Notes: generated by a model from the sequence alone, not told the origin. Shown: positions 1 to 5,134, counted from the stretch's first letter. The stretch: 5,354 bases of DNA from Vescimonas cirricatena (GCF_020687045.1 NZ_JAJEPW010000110.1:1-5354), one strand, 5' to 3'. Program-made: numbers and translations.

Positions 1-77
1 CACTGTTCATAGAGAAGTTGCAAAAAACATTTGCAATGCACTTGCAAATGTCACGAATATTGAATATAATATTAGTG
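1..77. repeat. Left copy of the 77-bp terminal direct repeat (circle junction)
   Basis: This segment is identical, base for base, to the last 77 bases of the window. An exact overlap at both ends of a contig is what a circular molecule gives when the assembler leaves one k-mer of overlap, and 77 is a common k-mer length. The circle is therefore inferred to be 5,277 bp. The repeat contains the promoter and operator of the toxin-antitoxin operon, so that control region exists once, not twice, in the real molecule. Confidence 0.93.
28..70 (+). promoter_or_regulatory. Toxin-antitoxin operon promoter with palindromic operator over the -35
   Basis: A -35 box TTGCAA (42-47), a 17-bp spacer and a perfect -10 TATAAT (65-70) make a good sigma-A type promoter. 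A perfect 9-bp inverted repeat, CATTTGCAA (28-36) and TTGCAAATG (42-50) with a 5-bp spacer, covers the -35. A third TTGCAA lies at 18-23. RelB/DinJ antitoxins, alone or with their toxin, are known to repress their own operons by binding palindromes at the promoter, so this is the expected operator. The downstream HTH protein is an alternative ligand. Confidence 0.8.
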
Positions 78-110
78 CAAGCTAAAAATGACGAGGAAAG
101 GAGTGCTATT

Positions 111-377
111 ATGGCTAAAGGAAATATGACGATAAGAATGGAGCCGGAGCTGAAAGCACAGGCGGCAGCTCTCTTTAAGTCCCTCGGAATGGATTTGAGT
201 ACGGCAACGGGTATTTTTTATCGACAGGCACTTAGGTGTCATGGACTTCCCTTTGAAGTCAAGGTTGACGAGCCGAATGCTGTTACCTATGCGGCGATGG
301 AGGCGGCAGAAAAGGGAGAGGATATGTATGGTCCGTTTGATAGCGTTGCAGATCTGATGGAGGCGCTGAATGCTTAA
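111..377 (+). CDS. dinJ: Antitoxin, RelB/DinJ family
   Basis: An 88-residue protein that would neutralise the toxin encoded next to it and, as in the family, bind the operon promoter. The N-terminus (MTIRMEPELKAQAAALFKSL, residues 6-25) matches the ribbon-helix-helix pattern of DinJ/RelB antitoxins, with GMDLSTATGIFYRQA continuing the second helix. The rest of the protein, ending in DSVADLMEALNA, is the expected toxin-wrapping segment. The ATG at 111 is chosen because AGGAAAGGAG (94-103) sits 7 bp upstream and the promoter -10 is at 65-70. The in-frame codons back to 18 lie upstream of the transcription start. The gene overlaps the toxin start by 8 bp, suggesting translational coupling. Family assignment is firm; the symbol is by family resemblance only. 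Confidence 0.9.
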   Translation: MAKGNMTIRMEPELKAQAAALFKSLGMDLSTATGIFYRQALRCHGLPFEVKVDEPNAVTYAAMEAAEKGEDMYGPFDSVADLMEALNA

Positions 378-648
378 GCCGGAGTTTTCGGGGCAGTTCA
401 AACGAGATTACAAGCTTGCGATCAAGAGAGGCTGCGATCCGAAGAAGTTGGAGGAAGTGATCACGCTGTTGTGTAACGAGCAGCCGTTGCCGGAGGCGTA
501 TCGAGATCATGCTCTCACTAATTCCAGAAATTATAAGGACATGAGAGAATGTCACATCGAGCCGGACTGGCTGTTGGTCTATAAAGTTGTTCGGCAGACT
601 TTGATTTTGAAATTGATAAGGACGGGATCTCATAGCGATTTGTTTTGA
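370..648 (+). CDS. yafQ: mRNA interferase toxin, RelE/YafQ family
   Basis: A 92-residue toxin expected to cut mRNA in the ribosomal A site when the antitoxin is degraded. The sequence follows the YafQ pattern closely: FSGQFKRDYKLAIKRG at the start, PLPEAYRDHAL in the middle, HIEPDWLLVY, and the terminal RTGSHSDLF. The residues that matter in E. coli YafQ appear to be kept: His47, His62, Asp66, Trp67, Arg84, His88 and Phe92. The toxin should therefore be active and not decayed. GGAGG (359-363) lies 6 bp before the ATG, inside the antitoxin gene, and the start overlaps the antitoxin stop. Length is normal for the family. Its plasmid role is most likely post-segregational killing or stabilisation. 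Confidence 0.92.
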   Translation: MLKPEFSGQFKRDYKLAIKRGCDPKKLEEVITLLCNEQPLPEAYRDHALTNSRNYKDMRECHIEPDWLLVYKVVRQTLILKLIRTGSHSDLF

Positions 649-681
649 GATTAACTCTGGATGAAAGAGTGGTGATGATAT

Positions 682-1164
682 TTGGCGGGTGTAATAACGG
701 AAATTGCAATAGAATGTGGCGTGTCGGAACAGGCAGTTCGTGCATGGTGTAGGCGAAACCATGTTGCGAAAGATGCGAAAGGAAGTTTCGCAATCAGCGA
801 AAGTCAAAAAACCGCCATATATCAGCATTATTTAGGTGTTGAACGAAAGCAAGTTTCGCAACCGGCGAAAGCAAGTTGCGAAACTTGCGAAACCACTTTG
901 ATCGCTATGCTGCAGGGAGAATTAGACCGGAAAAGCGAGCAACTTGCTGTAAAGGACAAGCAGATCGAGGAACTGAACGCAAGGTTGGCGGAGGTCAGCT
1001 CGGCGTTGGTGACGGCACAGCAGACTGCGGCAGCGGCCCAGGCTCTCCATGCTGGGACGATGCATCAGCAGCTTCTTTCCGGCAAGGCCGGAGCCGATCA
1101 GCCGGAGCGTGAGACAGAACCGGTTCAAAAGCGTAGCTGGTTTAGTAGGTTCTTTGGGGACTAA
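682..1164 (+). CDS. HTH plus coiled-coil DNA-binding protein, probable plasmid partition or Rep-accessory factor
   Basis: A 160-residue protein in three parts: an N-terminal helix-turn-helix (about residues 5-27, GVSEQAVRAWCRRN as the recognition part), a coiled coil rich in Glu, Gln, Lys and Ala (about 78-130), and a short aromatic basic tail, RSWFSRFFG (151-159). This architecture is shared by DUF536/KfrA-like proteins and by single-protein partition factors such as Par of staphylococcal pSK1. Nothing shows an ATPase partner. The start is TTG at 682: GGTGATG (671-677) is correctly spaced, and the ATG at 661 runs into a stop after four codons. The gene begins 33 bp after the toxin and has no clear promoter, so it is probably read with the toxin-antitoxin pair. 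Residues 24-70 are encoded by the GCGAAA repeat cluster. Architecture is well supported; function is inferred. Confidence 0.8.
   Translation: MAGVITEIAIECGVSEQAVRAWCRRNHVAKDAKGSFAISESQKTAIYQHYLGVERKQVSQPAKASCETCETTLIAMLQGELDRKSEQLAVKDKQIEELNARLAEVSSALVTAQQTAAAAQALHAGTMHQQLLSGKAGADQPERETEPVQKRSWFSRFFGD
752..893. repeat. GCGAAA/TTTCGC repeat cluster inside the HTH gene (possible centromere or operator)
   Basis: About ten GCGAAA or TTTCGC-type boxes fall in 142 bp: 752-759, 764-771, 774-780, 786-793, 796-802, 843-849 (ACGAAAG variant), 854-861, 864-870, 876-883 and 885-892. Two 29-bp near-copies (775-803 and 843-871, about 25 matches) carry TTTCGCAA followed by GCGAAA, so each holds overlapping inverted repeats. 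TTGCGAAAC is then repeated in direct tandem at 876-884 and 885-893. Such clustering is hard to explain by codon use, because the boxes occur in both orientations and different reading phases. It looks like binding sites for the encoded protein. Confidence 0.7.
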
Positions 1165-1179
1165 ACAGAACGACAAATC

Positions 1180-1738
1180 GGAAGTTGACAAGGAGCTTTG
1201 ATAGCATGAAAAAAATATTTCTTAAAATTGTGATAGGGGTTGTTCTTGTTTGTATTTTATTTGTTTGTTTTCTTTATACGAACAATGAGATCGGCGTGAC
1301 TTCATCTAAGCTGGAGACAGATATTCGTTCGTCGCAGAAGATTAAGGATGATTGGACGGTCGATGGAAGCGTTTCCAGCACGATGGCTGCATATATTTCT
1401 TACCCTCAGGATTTGAGTGACCATTCTTTTTCCGTCTATGTCAACCGCCCTGGTCTTTCCTTTGGATACTTTTTCCGTGGGGGTGGAAAACTTTCGGGGG
1501 TTCAAAGAGGAATTGCCGAGTACACTGTAGAAGGATATAATGAGCGAGCATTTATTTCTATGAATCAGCAACAGGTAACACAGCTTGAAATAGATGACGG
1601 CAACACAATTCAAGTGCTTGACATTGACAGCAATAAACCTTTTGCGATTGTTTTGCCTATAAGTGCGGGAACCATTACATTCTATGATGTGAATGGCAAT
1701 ACTGTGGAATACTGGAACAATTCTCTTTGACAACTTCC
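1180..1738. repeat. 12-bp near-perfect inverted repeats flanking the membrane-protein gene
   Basis: GGAAGTTGACAA (1180-1191) and TTGACAACTTCC (1727-1738) are reverse complements at 11 of 12 positions and lie just outside the start and across the stop of the membrane-protein gene. They could be remnants of a cassette insertion or a chance match; no transposase or target duplication is seen. Confidence 0.3.
1206..1730 (+). CDS. Membrane-anchored extracytoplasmic protein of unknown function
   Basis: I do not recognise this 174-residue protein. It begins MKKIFLKIVIGVVLVCILF, a short positive N-terminus followed by one hydrophobic segment (about residues 5-25) that reads as an uncleaved membrane anchor or signal peptide. 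No lipobox is convincing. The remaining ~145 residues look soluble and beta-rich, ending in ITFYDVNGNTVEYWNNSL, and would lie outside the membrane. AAGGAG (1190-1195) is 10 bp upstream of the ATG. A TTG at 1185 in the same frame is rejected because it overlaps that site. It follows the HTH gene by 41 bp, so co-transcription is likely. Its composition appears more AT-rich than mob and rep, hinting at a separate origin. Surface, exclusion or immunity roles are possible but unsupported. Confidence 0.8.
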   Translation: MKKIFLKIVIGVVLVCILFVCFLYTNNEIGVTSSKLETDIRSSQKIKDDWTVDGSVSSTMAAYISYPQDLSDHSFSVYVNRPGLSFGYFFRGGGKLSGVQRGIAEYTVEGYNERAFISMNQQQVTQLEIDDGNTIQVLDIDSNKPFAIVLPISAGTITFYDVNGNTVEYWNNSL

Positions 1739-1766
1739 AGTTTATCGGTGGGATGAAGTTCGGGGA

Positions 1767-1866
1767 GCCGTCCGCAGACGGCAGGGGCAGCGCCCCTCCG
1801 GAGCTGGCAGAGCAGCAGGCACGAGCCGGCAGTGAAGCAGCTCCGGCAACCCCTCCCCTTTAGGGG
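1767..1866. other. Row of abutting stem-loops upstream of the transfer origin
   Basis: Four hairpins follow each other almost without gaps: GCCGTC/GACGGC (1767-1772 with 1777-1782), AGGGGC/GCCCCT (1783-1788 with 1792-1797), a perfect 9-bp pair CCGGAGCTG/CAGCTCCGG (1798-1806 with 1838-1846), and CCCC/GGGG (1855-1858 with 1863-1866). The segment is GC-rich and contains no credible gene. It may terminate transcription from the membrane-protein operon, or form part of an oriT or single-strand initiation site for the transferred strand. Confidence 0.65.
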
Positions 1867-1924
1867 CGCAAAGCACTTTCACACCGCTGCACCGATGGGG
1901 TGGCGGTGTGAAAGTGCTTTTGCG
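1867..1924. other. Long hairpin (18-bp perfect stem) before oriT
   Basis: AAAGCACTTTCACACCGC (1870-1887) pairs perfectly with 1903-1920. The stem extends inward by CACC/GGTG (1890-1893 with 1899-1902) after a 2-base bulge, and outward by CGC/GCG (1867-1869 with 1922-1924) after a 1-base bulge. The closing loop is GATGG. A stem of this size in DNA suggests a single-strand structure recognised during mobilization. The T-run needed for a classic terminator is weak (TTTT at 1918-1921). Confidence 0.75.
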
Positions 1925-1966
1925 TTACTTTCTCACCAGAAAGTAACAAAGAGGTTGTTTTTAGCG
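1924..1966 (+). other. Putative oriT of MOBV type
   Basis: GTTACTTTCT (1924-1933) and AGAAAGTAAC (1938-1947) form a perfect 10-bp inverted repeat with a CACC loop, 72 bp before the relaxase start. Its core, ACTTTCT-4-AGAAAGT, has the same arm and loop lengths as the pMV158 oriT hairpin as I recall it (ACTTTAT-4-ATAAAGT). In pMV158 the nick is about 8 bases past that hairpin; the equivalent place here is within or just after AACAAAGAGG (1945-1954). Position next to mob and overlap with the mob promoter also fit MOBV plasmids. The exact nick site is inferred. Confidence 0.6.
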
Positions 1967-1983
1967 GAAATTTATGATAAAAT
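1955..1983 (+). promoter_or_regulatory. mob promoter with extended -10
   Basis: TTGTTT (1955-1960), a 17-bp spacer and TAAAAT (1978-1983) preceded by TG (1975-1976) form an extended -10 promoter. It begins directly after the predicted nick region, so relaxase bound at oriT could repress its own synthesis, as is known for MobM of pMV158. Confidence 0.65.
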
Positions 1984-2019
1984 AGAGGACGGAAGAATAA
2001 GCGGAAAGGGGGCGATTTT

Positions 2020-3267
2020 ATGGGAGTTACGATTTCGGGTATGACAGGTGCAGGGAGCATCCGGCACAACAACCGCAGCTTCTCAGCGGCGAATGTAGAC
2101 CGGAGCCGGACGGAGCAGAACATTGTTTTCTGCAACGAGGATCTGAAGCAGGTCTATCATATGGTCTTTGATGAAGCTCTCGCAGCCTACAACGCAAAGA
2201 AAACCAAAACGAGAGATAAGATACCGGACTACTATGAGCATATCCGGCAGAGTAAACAGGAAAAGCTGTTCCATGAAGCGATCTTCCAGATCGGCAACAT
2301 GAGCGACTGTGGATGCGGTACGCCGGACGGAGAACGGGCGGCGGCAGCTCTGAAAGATTTTGCGGAGTCTTTTGCAGAACGCAACCCCCATCTGCGGGTG
2401 TTCAATATGGTGCTGCACATGGACGAGGCAACGCCCCATCTCCATGTCGATTTTATCCCTGTGGCAACGGAGCAGTCAAGAGGACTTTCTACAAGGGTAT
2501 CTATGAAACAGGCATTGAAGCAGCAGGGGTTTGTCGGTGTCGGCAGAAAGCAGACCGAATGGGCGGCGTGGATGGAACGGGAGAAAGAAGCTCTGACGGA
2601 GATCGCCCAGCGGCACGATTTTGAAATTATCTCTCTCGGCACGAACAGACCGCACATGGACTTGCCACAGTTCAAGGAAGCGGCTGCGAGGCTGGAAGCG
2701 GTGCAGCAGCAGACAGCGGCAGTAGAGCGGGAGGTTGCTGAGCTGGAACGGCAGCGGGACGCTCTGAAAGGCACTGTGCGGCTCTTAAAGGAGGCTGACA
2801 GGGTAAATGCACCCCTGCATGATATTCAGCCGGAAAAGACGCTCACAGGGGCAGTAAAGGGCGTGACGGTGGATCAGGTCGAGCAGCTAAAGAAAATGGC
2901 ACTGCGCAGCGTGACGGATCGGCACAAGGTACAGGAGCTGACGGAGGAAAACACCCGTCTGCGGTCACAGGTGCCGTCCATGAAGAAGCGGCTGGAAGAA
3001 GCGCAGCGGCAGCAGAGGCTTGAACAGGAAAACCGGAGGCTGCGCGATGAAAACTATTATCTGCAATCCGAGCTGCAGGAGGAACGCAGCTTCACCGAGC
3101 GTCTGACGGACGGCATCGGTCGGATGCTGGACTTCTTGGAAGAACACTTGCCGGAGCGTCTGCGTCCTCTGCTTGAAAAGGCGAGGGAGCTGCTGCCCGA
3201 TCCGGAGATCGGACAGCAGCAGGAGCAACAGCAGCACCAGCGAGGAATGGGCGGCATGGAGCTGTAA
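2020..3267 (+). CDS. mob: Relaxase / mobilization protein, MOBV (Pre/Mob) family
   Basis: A 415-residue relaxase that would nick one strand at oriT and stay bound to the 5' end while the plasmid is moved by a helper conjugation apparatus. The family's metal-binding motif is complete: His133-x-Asp135-Glu136-x-x-Pro139-His140-x-His142. Upstream, RHNNRSF (15-21) and NVDRSRTEQN (25-34) fit motif I. His16 corresponds to the nucleophilic histidine (His22) of MobM. The C-terminal half is long coiled coil (about 215-260 and 295-365), followed by a Gln-rich tail (396-407), typical of the accessory and multimerization part. AAAGGGGG (2005-2012) stands 7 bp before the ATG. Length is ordinary for the family and no frameshift is seen. 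No coupling protein or type IV secretion genes are present, so transfer must depend on another element. Confidence 0.93.
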   Translation: MGVTISGMTGAGSIRHNNRSFSAANVDRSRTEQNIVFCNEDLKQVYHMVFDEALAAYNAKKTKTRDKIPDYYEHIRQSKQEKLFHEAIFQIGNMSDCGCGTPDGERAAAALKDFAESFAERNPHLRVFNMVLHMDEATPHLHVDFIPVATEQSRGLSTRVSMKQALKQQGFVGVGRKQTEWAAWMEREKEALTEIAQRHDFEIISLGTNRPHMDLPQFKEAAARLEAVQQQTAAVEREVAELERQRDALKGTVRLLKEADRVNAPLHDIQPEKTLTGAVKGVTVDQVEQLKKMALRSVTDRHKVQELTEENTRLRSQVPSMKKRLEEAQRQQRLEQENRRLRDENYYLQSELQEERSFTERLTDGIGRMLDFLEEHLPERLRPLLEKARELLPDPEIGQQQEQQQHQRGMGGMEL

Positions 3268-3271
3268 AAGA

Positions 3272-3311
3272 AGCCTGTCCGGAGGGCTTGAAAATCTCTT
3301 TCGGACAGGCT
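3272..3311 (+). terminator. Hairpin downstream of mob, possible weak terminator
   Basis: AGCCTGTCCG (3272-3281) and CGGACAGGCT (3302-3311) pair perfectly over 10 bp, only 4 bases after the mob stop. The loop is long (20 bases) and no T-run follows, so it is not a standard intrinsic terminator. It may stabilise the mob mRNA 3' end or be a protein site, and it overlaps the promoter listed next. Confidence 0.45.
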
Positions 3312-3316
3312 ATAAT
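3288..3316 (+). promoter_or_regulatory. Probable rep promoter
   Basis: TTGAAA (3288-3293), a 17-bp spacer and a consensus TATAAT (3311-3316) give a good promoter match. Transcription would begin near 3323 and reach rep after a leader of about 360 bases. The -35 and spacer lie in the loop and right arm of the hairpin behind mob. Confidence 0.6.
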
Positions 3317-3451
3317 AACAACTGAAAATAGGGAATTGCTGTATTGATAATCTAAGCCCCCTGTAAGGGTACTCCCAACCTATATTTTCTCTCTCTGAAA
3401 GGGAGAAAGTCGGAGGGGAAAAAGGGGGTGCGCGGAGGGGTGTTGGAAGTG

Positions 3452-3514
3452 TGGTAAACCTTGTTAGAGGTTTTCCAAGCCACTGTGGTAAACCCATCGG
3501 GTTTTCCATAGTGG
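3452..3514. repeat. Twin hairpins sharing TGTGGTAAACC / GGTTTTCCA arms
   Basis: The first hairpin pairs 3452-3461 with 3468-3477. The second pairs 3480-3495 with 3499-3514 (16 positions with one T-T mismatch and one G-T pair, loop ATC). Both contain TGTGGTAAACC on the left (3450-3460 and 3484-3494) and GGTTTTCCA on the right (3469-3477 and 3500-3508), and both carry a T-T mismatch at the equivalent place. A duplicated structure with a retained mismatch suggests a specific recognition site, for example for Rep. Confidence 0.65.
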
Positions 3515-3539
3515 CGGCACTTTCAATGACCCGCAGCGA

Positions 3540-3611
3540 GGGGGAAAAGGGGGAGGTGACTTTCTCTTTAAGGCGGCGTAGCCGCCGCTCTTTTGCTCCC
3601 CCTTTTCCCCC
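3540..3611. other. Long purine/pyrimidine stem with inner GGCGGC hairpin, in the rep leader
   Basis: A perfect 16-bp inverted repeat (GGGGGAAAAGGGGGAG at 3540-3555 with 3596-3611) encloses a smaller hairpin, GGCGGC-GTA-GCCGCC (3572-3586). The outer arms are pure G/A and C/T tracts. In RNA this would be a very stable block 71 bases before the rep start. In DNA it could extrude as a cruciform or form other unusual structures. It may control rep expression or belong to the origin. Confidence 0.65.
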
Positions 3612-3682
3612 TTCCCGCCCGCAGGCGATCCCCGCCGCAGCGGATTTTCTTTTTGGTACTTTTTCTTTTGTGAGGTGGTAAT

Positions 3683-5134
3683 ATGACCGAGAATTATCGA
3701 GGCTGCTACGAGTATTTGAGCGCACAATATCCGGAGGTCGGAGGCTATGAGTTTTATAAAGAGCTGTTTCCGGACAATGAGAACTCCGGAGAACGGCACA
3801 CGGATTTTTCCCATCCGAACGCTGTGTATCTGTATCGGGACGAACAGAGCGAGGATAAGAAGCTCCGGCGCAGGAAGATGTATAACGACACATGGAAACA
3901 GGATTACATGGAGTTTGTCGAGGGGAACAGCCTTACTTTGTGCAGCGGTCTTGCATATCGCAGAAAGGAGAACAGGCTGGAGAACGCCCAGCGGATGTAT
4001 GCTCTGATCTTCGATCTGGATGGCGTAGGTCTTGCCGAGCTGCGCAACCTCTTTCTGCGCTTTGGCGGCGATCCGGAGCGAGTGCGCCGGTTGCCGATGC
4101 CGACTTTCCTTGTTCTGTCGGGGACAGGGCTGCATATCTACTATGTTTTCCAGCAGCCGATTGACCTATACCCGAATATAAAAATTCAGCTTAAAAGTCT
4201 GAAATATGACCTCACTTTCCGGCTATGGGAGTATGGCAGCACTTCGCAGGTCAAGGCGATCCAGTATCAATCCATCAATCAGAGCTTCCGCATGGTGGGC
4301 AGCGTCAATGACAAGCATGGGACGGAGCTGGTCGCTTTCCGTACCGGAGAACGGGTAACGCTGGATTATCTGAACGCCTACGCAAAGCCAGAAAACAGGG
4401 TGGATGTCAATAAGCCTTTCAGCCCATCCAAAATGACACGAGCTGAGGCGAGGGAGGCATATCCGGAGTGGTATGAGCGTGTTGTTATGAGAGGCGAGAA
4501 AGGACGCAAGAAGTGGGATATTGCCGGAAAGGTGCATGGTGATGATCCGTATGCGCTCTACCATTGGTGGCTGCGGCAGATCGGAGAGATAAAGGGCGGG
4601 CATCGGTATTTCTTTTTGATGTGCCTTGCTATCTATGCTTACAAATGCGGTGTGTCGAAGCAGCAGCTCCGGCAGGATATGAAAGAGGCTTTTGATGATC
4701 TGCAGATGGTGAAGCATGAGAACGCATTGACCGAGGAAGATATACGGAGTGCGCTGGAAGCCTACGACAAGGAGTATTACAATTTCACGATTTCCGATAT
4801 TGAAGCTCTGACCGATGTTCGCATCGAGCGCAACAAGAGGAATGGTAGATCACAGAAAGAGCATTTGAAAAGAGCAAGGGCGGTGCAGGAAGTGGATTAT
4901 CCTGGCGGCACATGGAGAAGAAAAGGGGCAGAAGAAAAGAAAGCGCAAGTCTATGCGTGGCGGCAGGAGCATCCAGAGGGACGCAAGGCCGATTGTCATA
5001 GGGACACCGGACTTGATCCGAAAACGATCCGCAAATGGTGGGACACCGTACCGGAGGGGCATATAACGGTCAAAATACGCCCATCACAGGCTTTGAGCGA
5101 TCTGTTGGTGGAGGAATTTAAGAAAGGGCTGTAA
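3683..5134 (+). CDS. rep: Plasmid replication initiator with primase-like (AEP) core and C-terminal HTH
   Basis: A 483-residue protein, the only replication candidate on the circle. Residues about 105-210 show the three motifs expected of archaeo-eukaryotic primases: FDLDGV with Asp111 and Asp113, LSGTGLHIYYVF with His151, and RMVGSVND (203-210) in place of the third motif. A helical segment beginning GHRYFFLMCLAIYAYKCGVS (306-325) resembles the PriCT helical domain that follows such primases. A linker (RNKRNGRSQKEHLKRARA, 383-400) leads to a final HTH, RKADCHRDTGLDPKTIRKWW (434-453), likely to bind the origin. The ATG is preceded by GAGGTGG (3672-3678). There are no rolling-circle Rep motifs, so theta replication with self-priming, as in ColE2-type plasmids, is the favoured model. 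The primase assignment is by motif reading, not search. Confidence 0.82.
   Translation: MTENYRGCYEYLSAQYPEVGGYEFYKELFPDNENSGERHTDFSHPNAVYLYRDEQSEDKKLRRRKMYNDTWKQDYMEFVEGNSLTLCSGLAYRRKENRLENAQRMYALIFDLDGVGLAELRNLFLRFGGDPERVRRLPMPTFLVLSGTGLHIYYVFQQPIDLYPNIKIQLKSLKYDLTFRLWEYGSTSQVKAIQYQSINQSFRMVGSVNDKHGTELVAFRTGERVTLDYLNAYAKPENRVDVNKPFSPSKMTRAEAREAYPEWYERVVMRGEKGRKKWDIAGKVHGDDPYALYHWWLRQIGEIKGGHRYFFLMCLAIYAYKCGVSKQQLRQDMKEAFDDLQMVKHENALTEEDIRSALEAYDKEYYNFTISDIEALTDVRIERNKRNGRSQKEHLKRARAVQEVDYPGGTWRRKGAEEKKAQVYAWRQEHPEGRKADCHRDTGLDPKTIRKWWDTVPEGHITVKIRPSQALSDLLVEEFKKGL

Larger units (their letters stand above)
3268..3682. other. 415-bp gene-free leader between mob and rep, hairpin-rich
   Basis: This interval holds a hairpin just after mob, a promoter at 3288-3316, two related hairpins (3452-3514), and a long GA/CT-rich stem (3540-3611). 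The stretch 3352-3450 contains purine-rich runs but no repeat array or gene that I can support. No iterons of the usual 17-22 bp kind are visible. The interval is one of two candidate replication origin regions (the other is 5135-5277). It would also form a ~360-base untranslated leader of the rep mRNA if the 3288 promoter is used. Confidence 0.6.

Noticed and set aside
18..110. Upstream extension of the antitoxin frame to a TTG at 18
   Set aside because: The extension would cover the promoter, operator and ribosome binding site. The ATG at 111 has AGGAAAGGAG at good spacing and gives a normal antitoxin length.
283..828. 181-codon open frame on the minus strand across the toxin-antitoxin genes
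   Set aside because: It is antisense to two well-recognised genes, and the translation has no domain features.
752..893. CRISPR-like or iteron array
   Set aside because: The boxes are short, in both orientations and irregularly spaced, with no constant repeat-spacer unit, and they lie inside a gene. They fit protein-binding sites better than CRISPR; an iteron origin is not excluded but no 17-22 bp unit is seen.
1185..1205. TTG at 1185 as start of the membrane protein
   Set aside because: The AAGGAG at 1190-1195 would fall inside the gene, whereas the ATG at 1206 is correctly spaced from it and starts a normal MKK signal-type N-terminus.
1832..2044. 70-codon open frame in the oriT region
   Set aside because: It crosses the long hairpins and the mob promoter, overlaps the mob start and has no ribosome binding site; it is structure, not protein.
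3057..3893. 278-codon open frame on the minus strand
   Set aside because: It runs antisense through the end of mob, the hairpin leader and the start of rep. Its product is low-complexity Ser/Arg/Cys-rich, and it lacks a ribosome binding site; it is a shadow frame.
3464..4135. 223-codon open frame on the minus strand across the rep start
   Set aside because: It is antisense to the conserved primase-like core of rep and no recognisable domain or start signal is present.
3683..5134. Rolling-circle replication initiator
   Set aside because: No HUH or catalytic tyrosine motifs of Rep_1, Rep_2 or Rep_trans types are seen; the DxD and SGxGxH motifs favour a primase-like protein.
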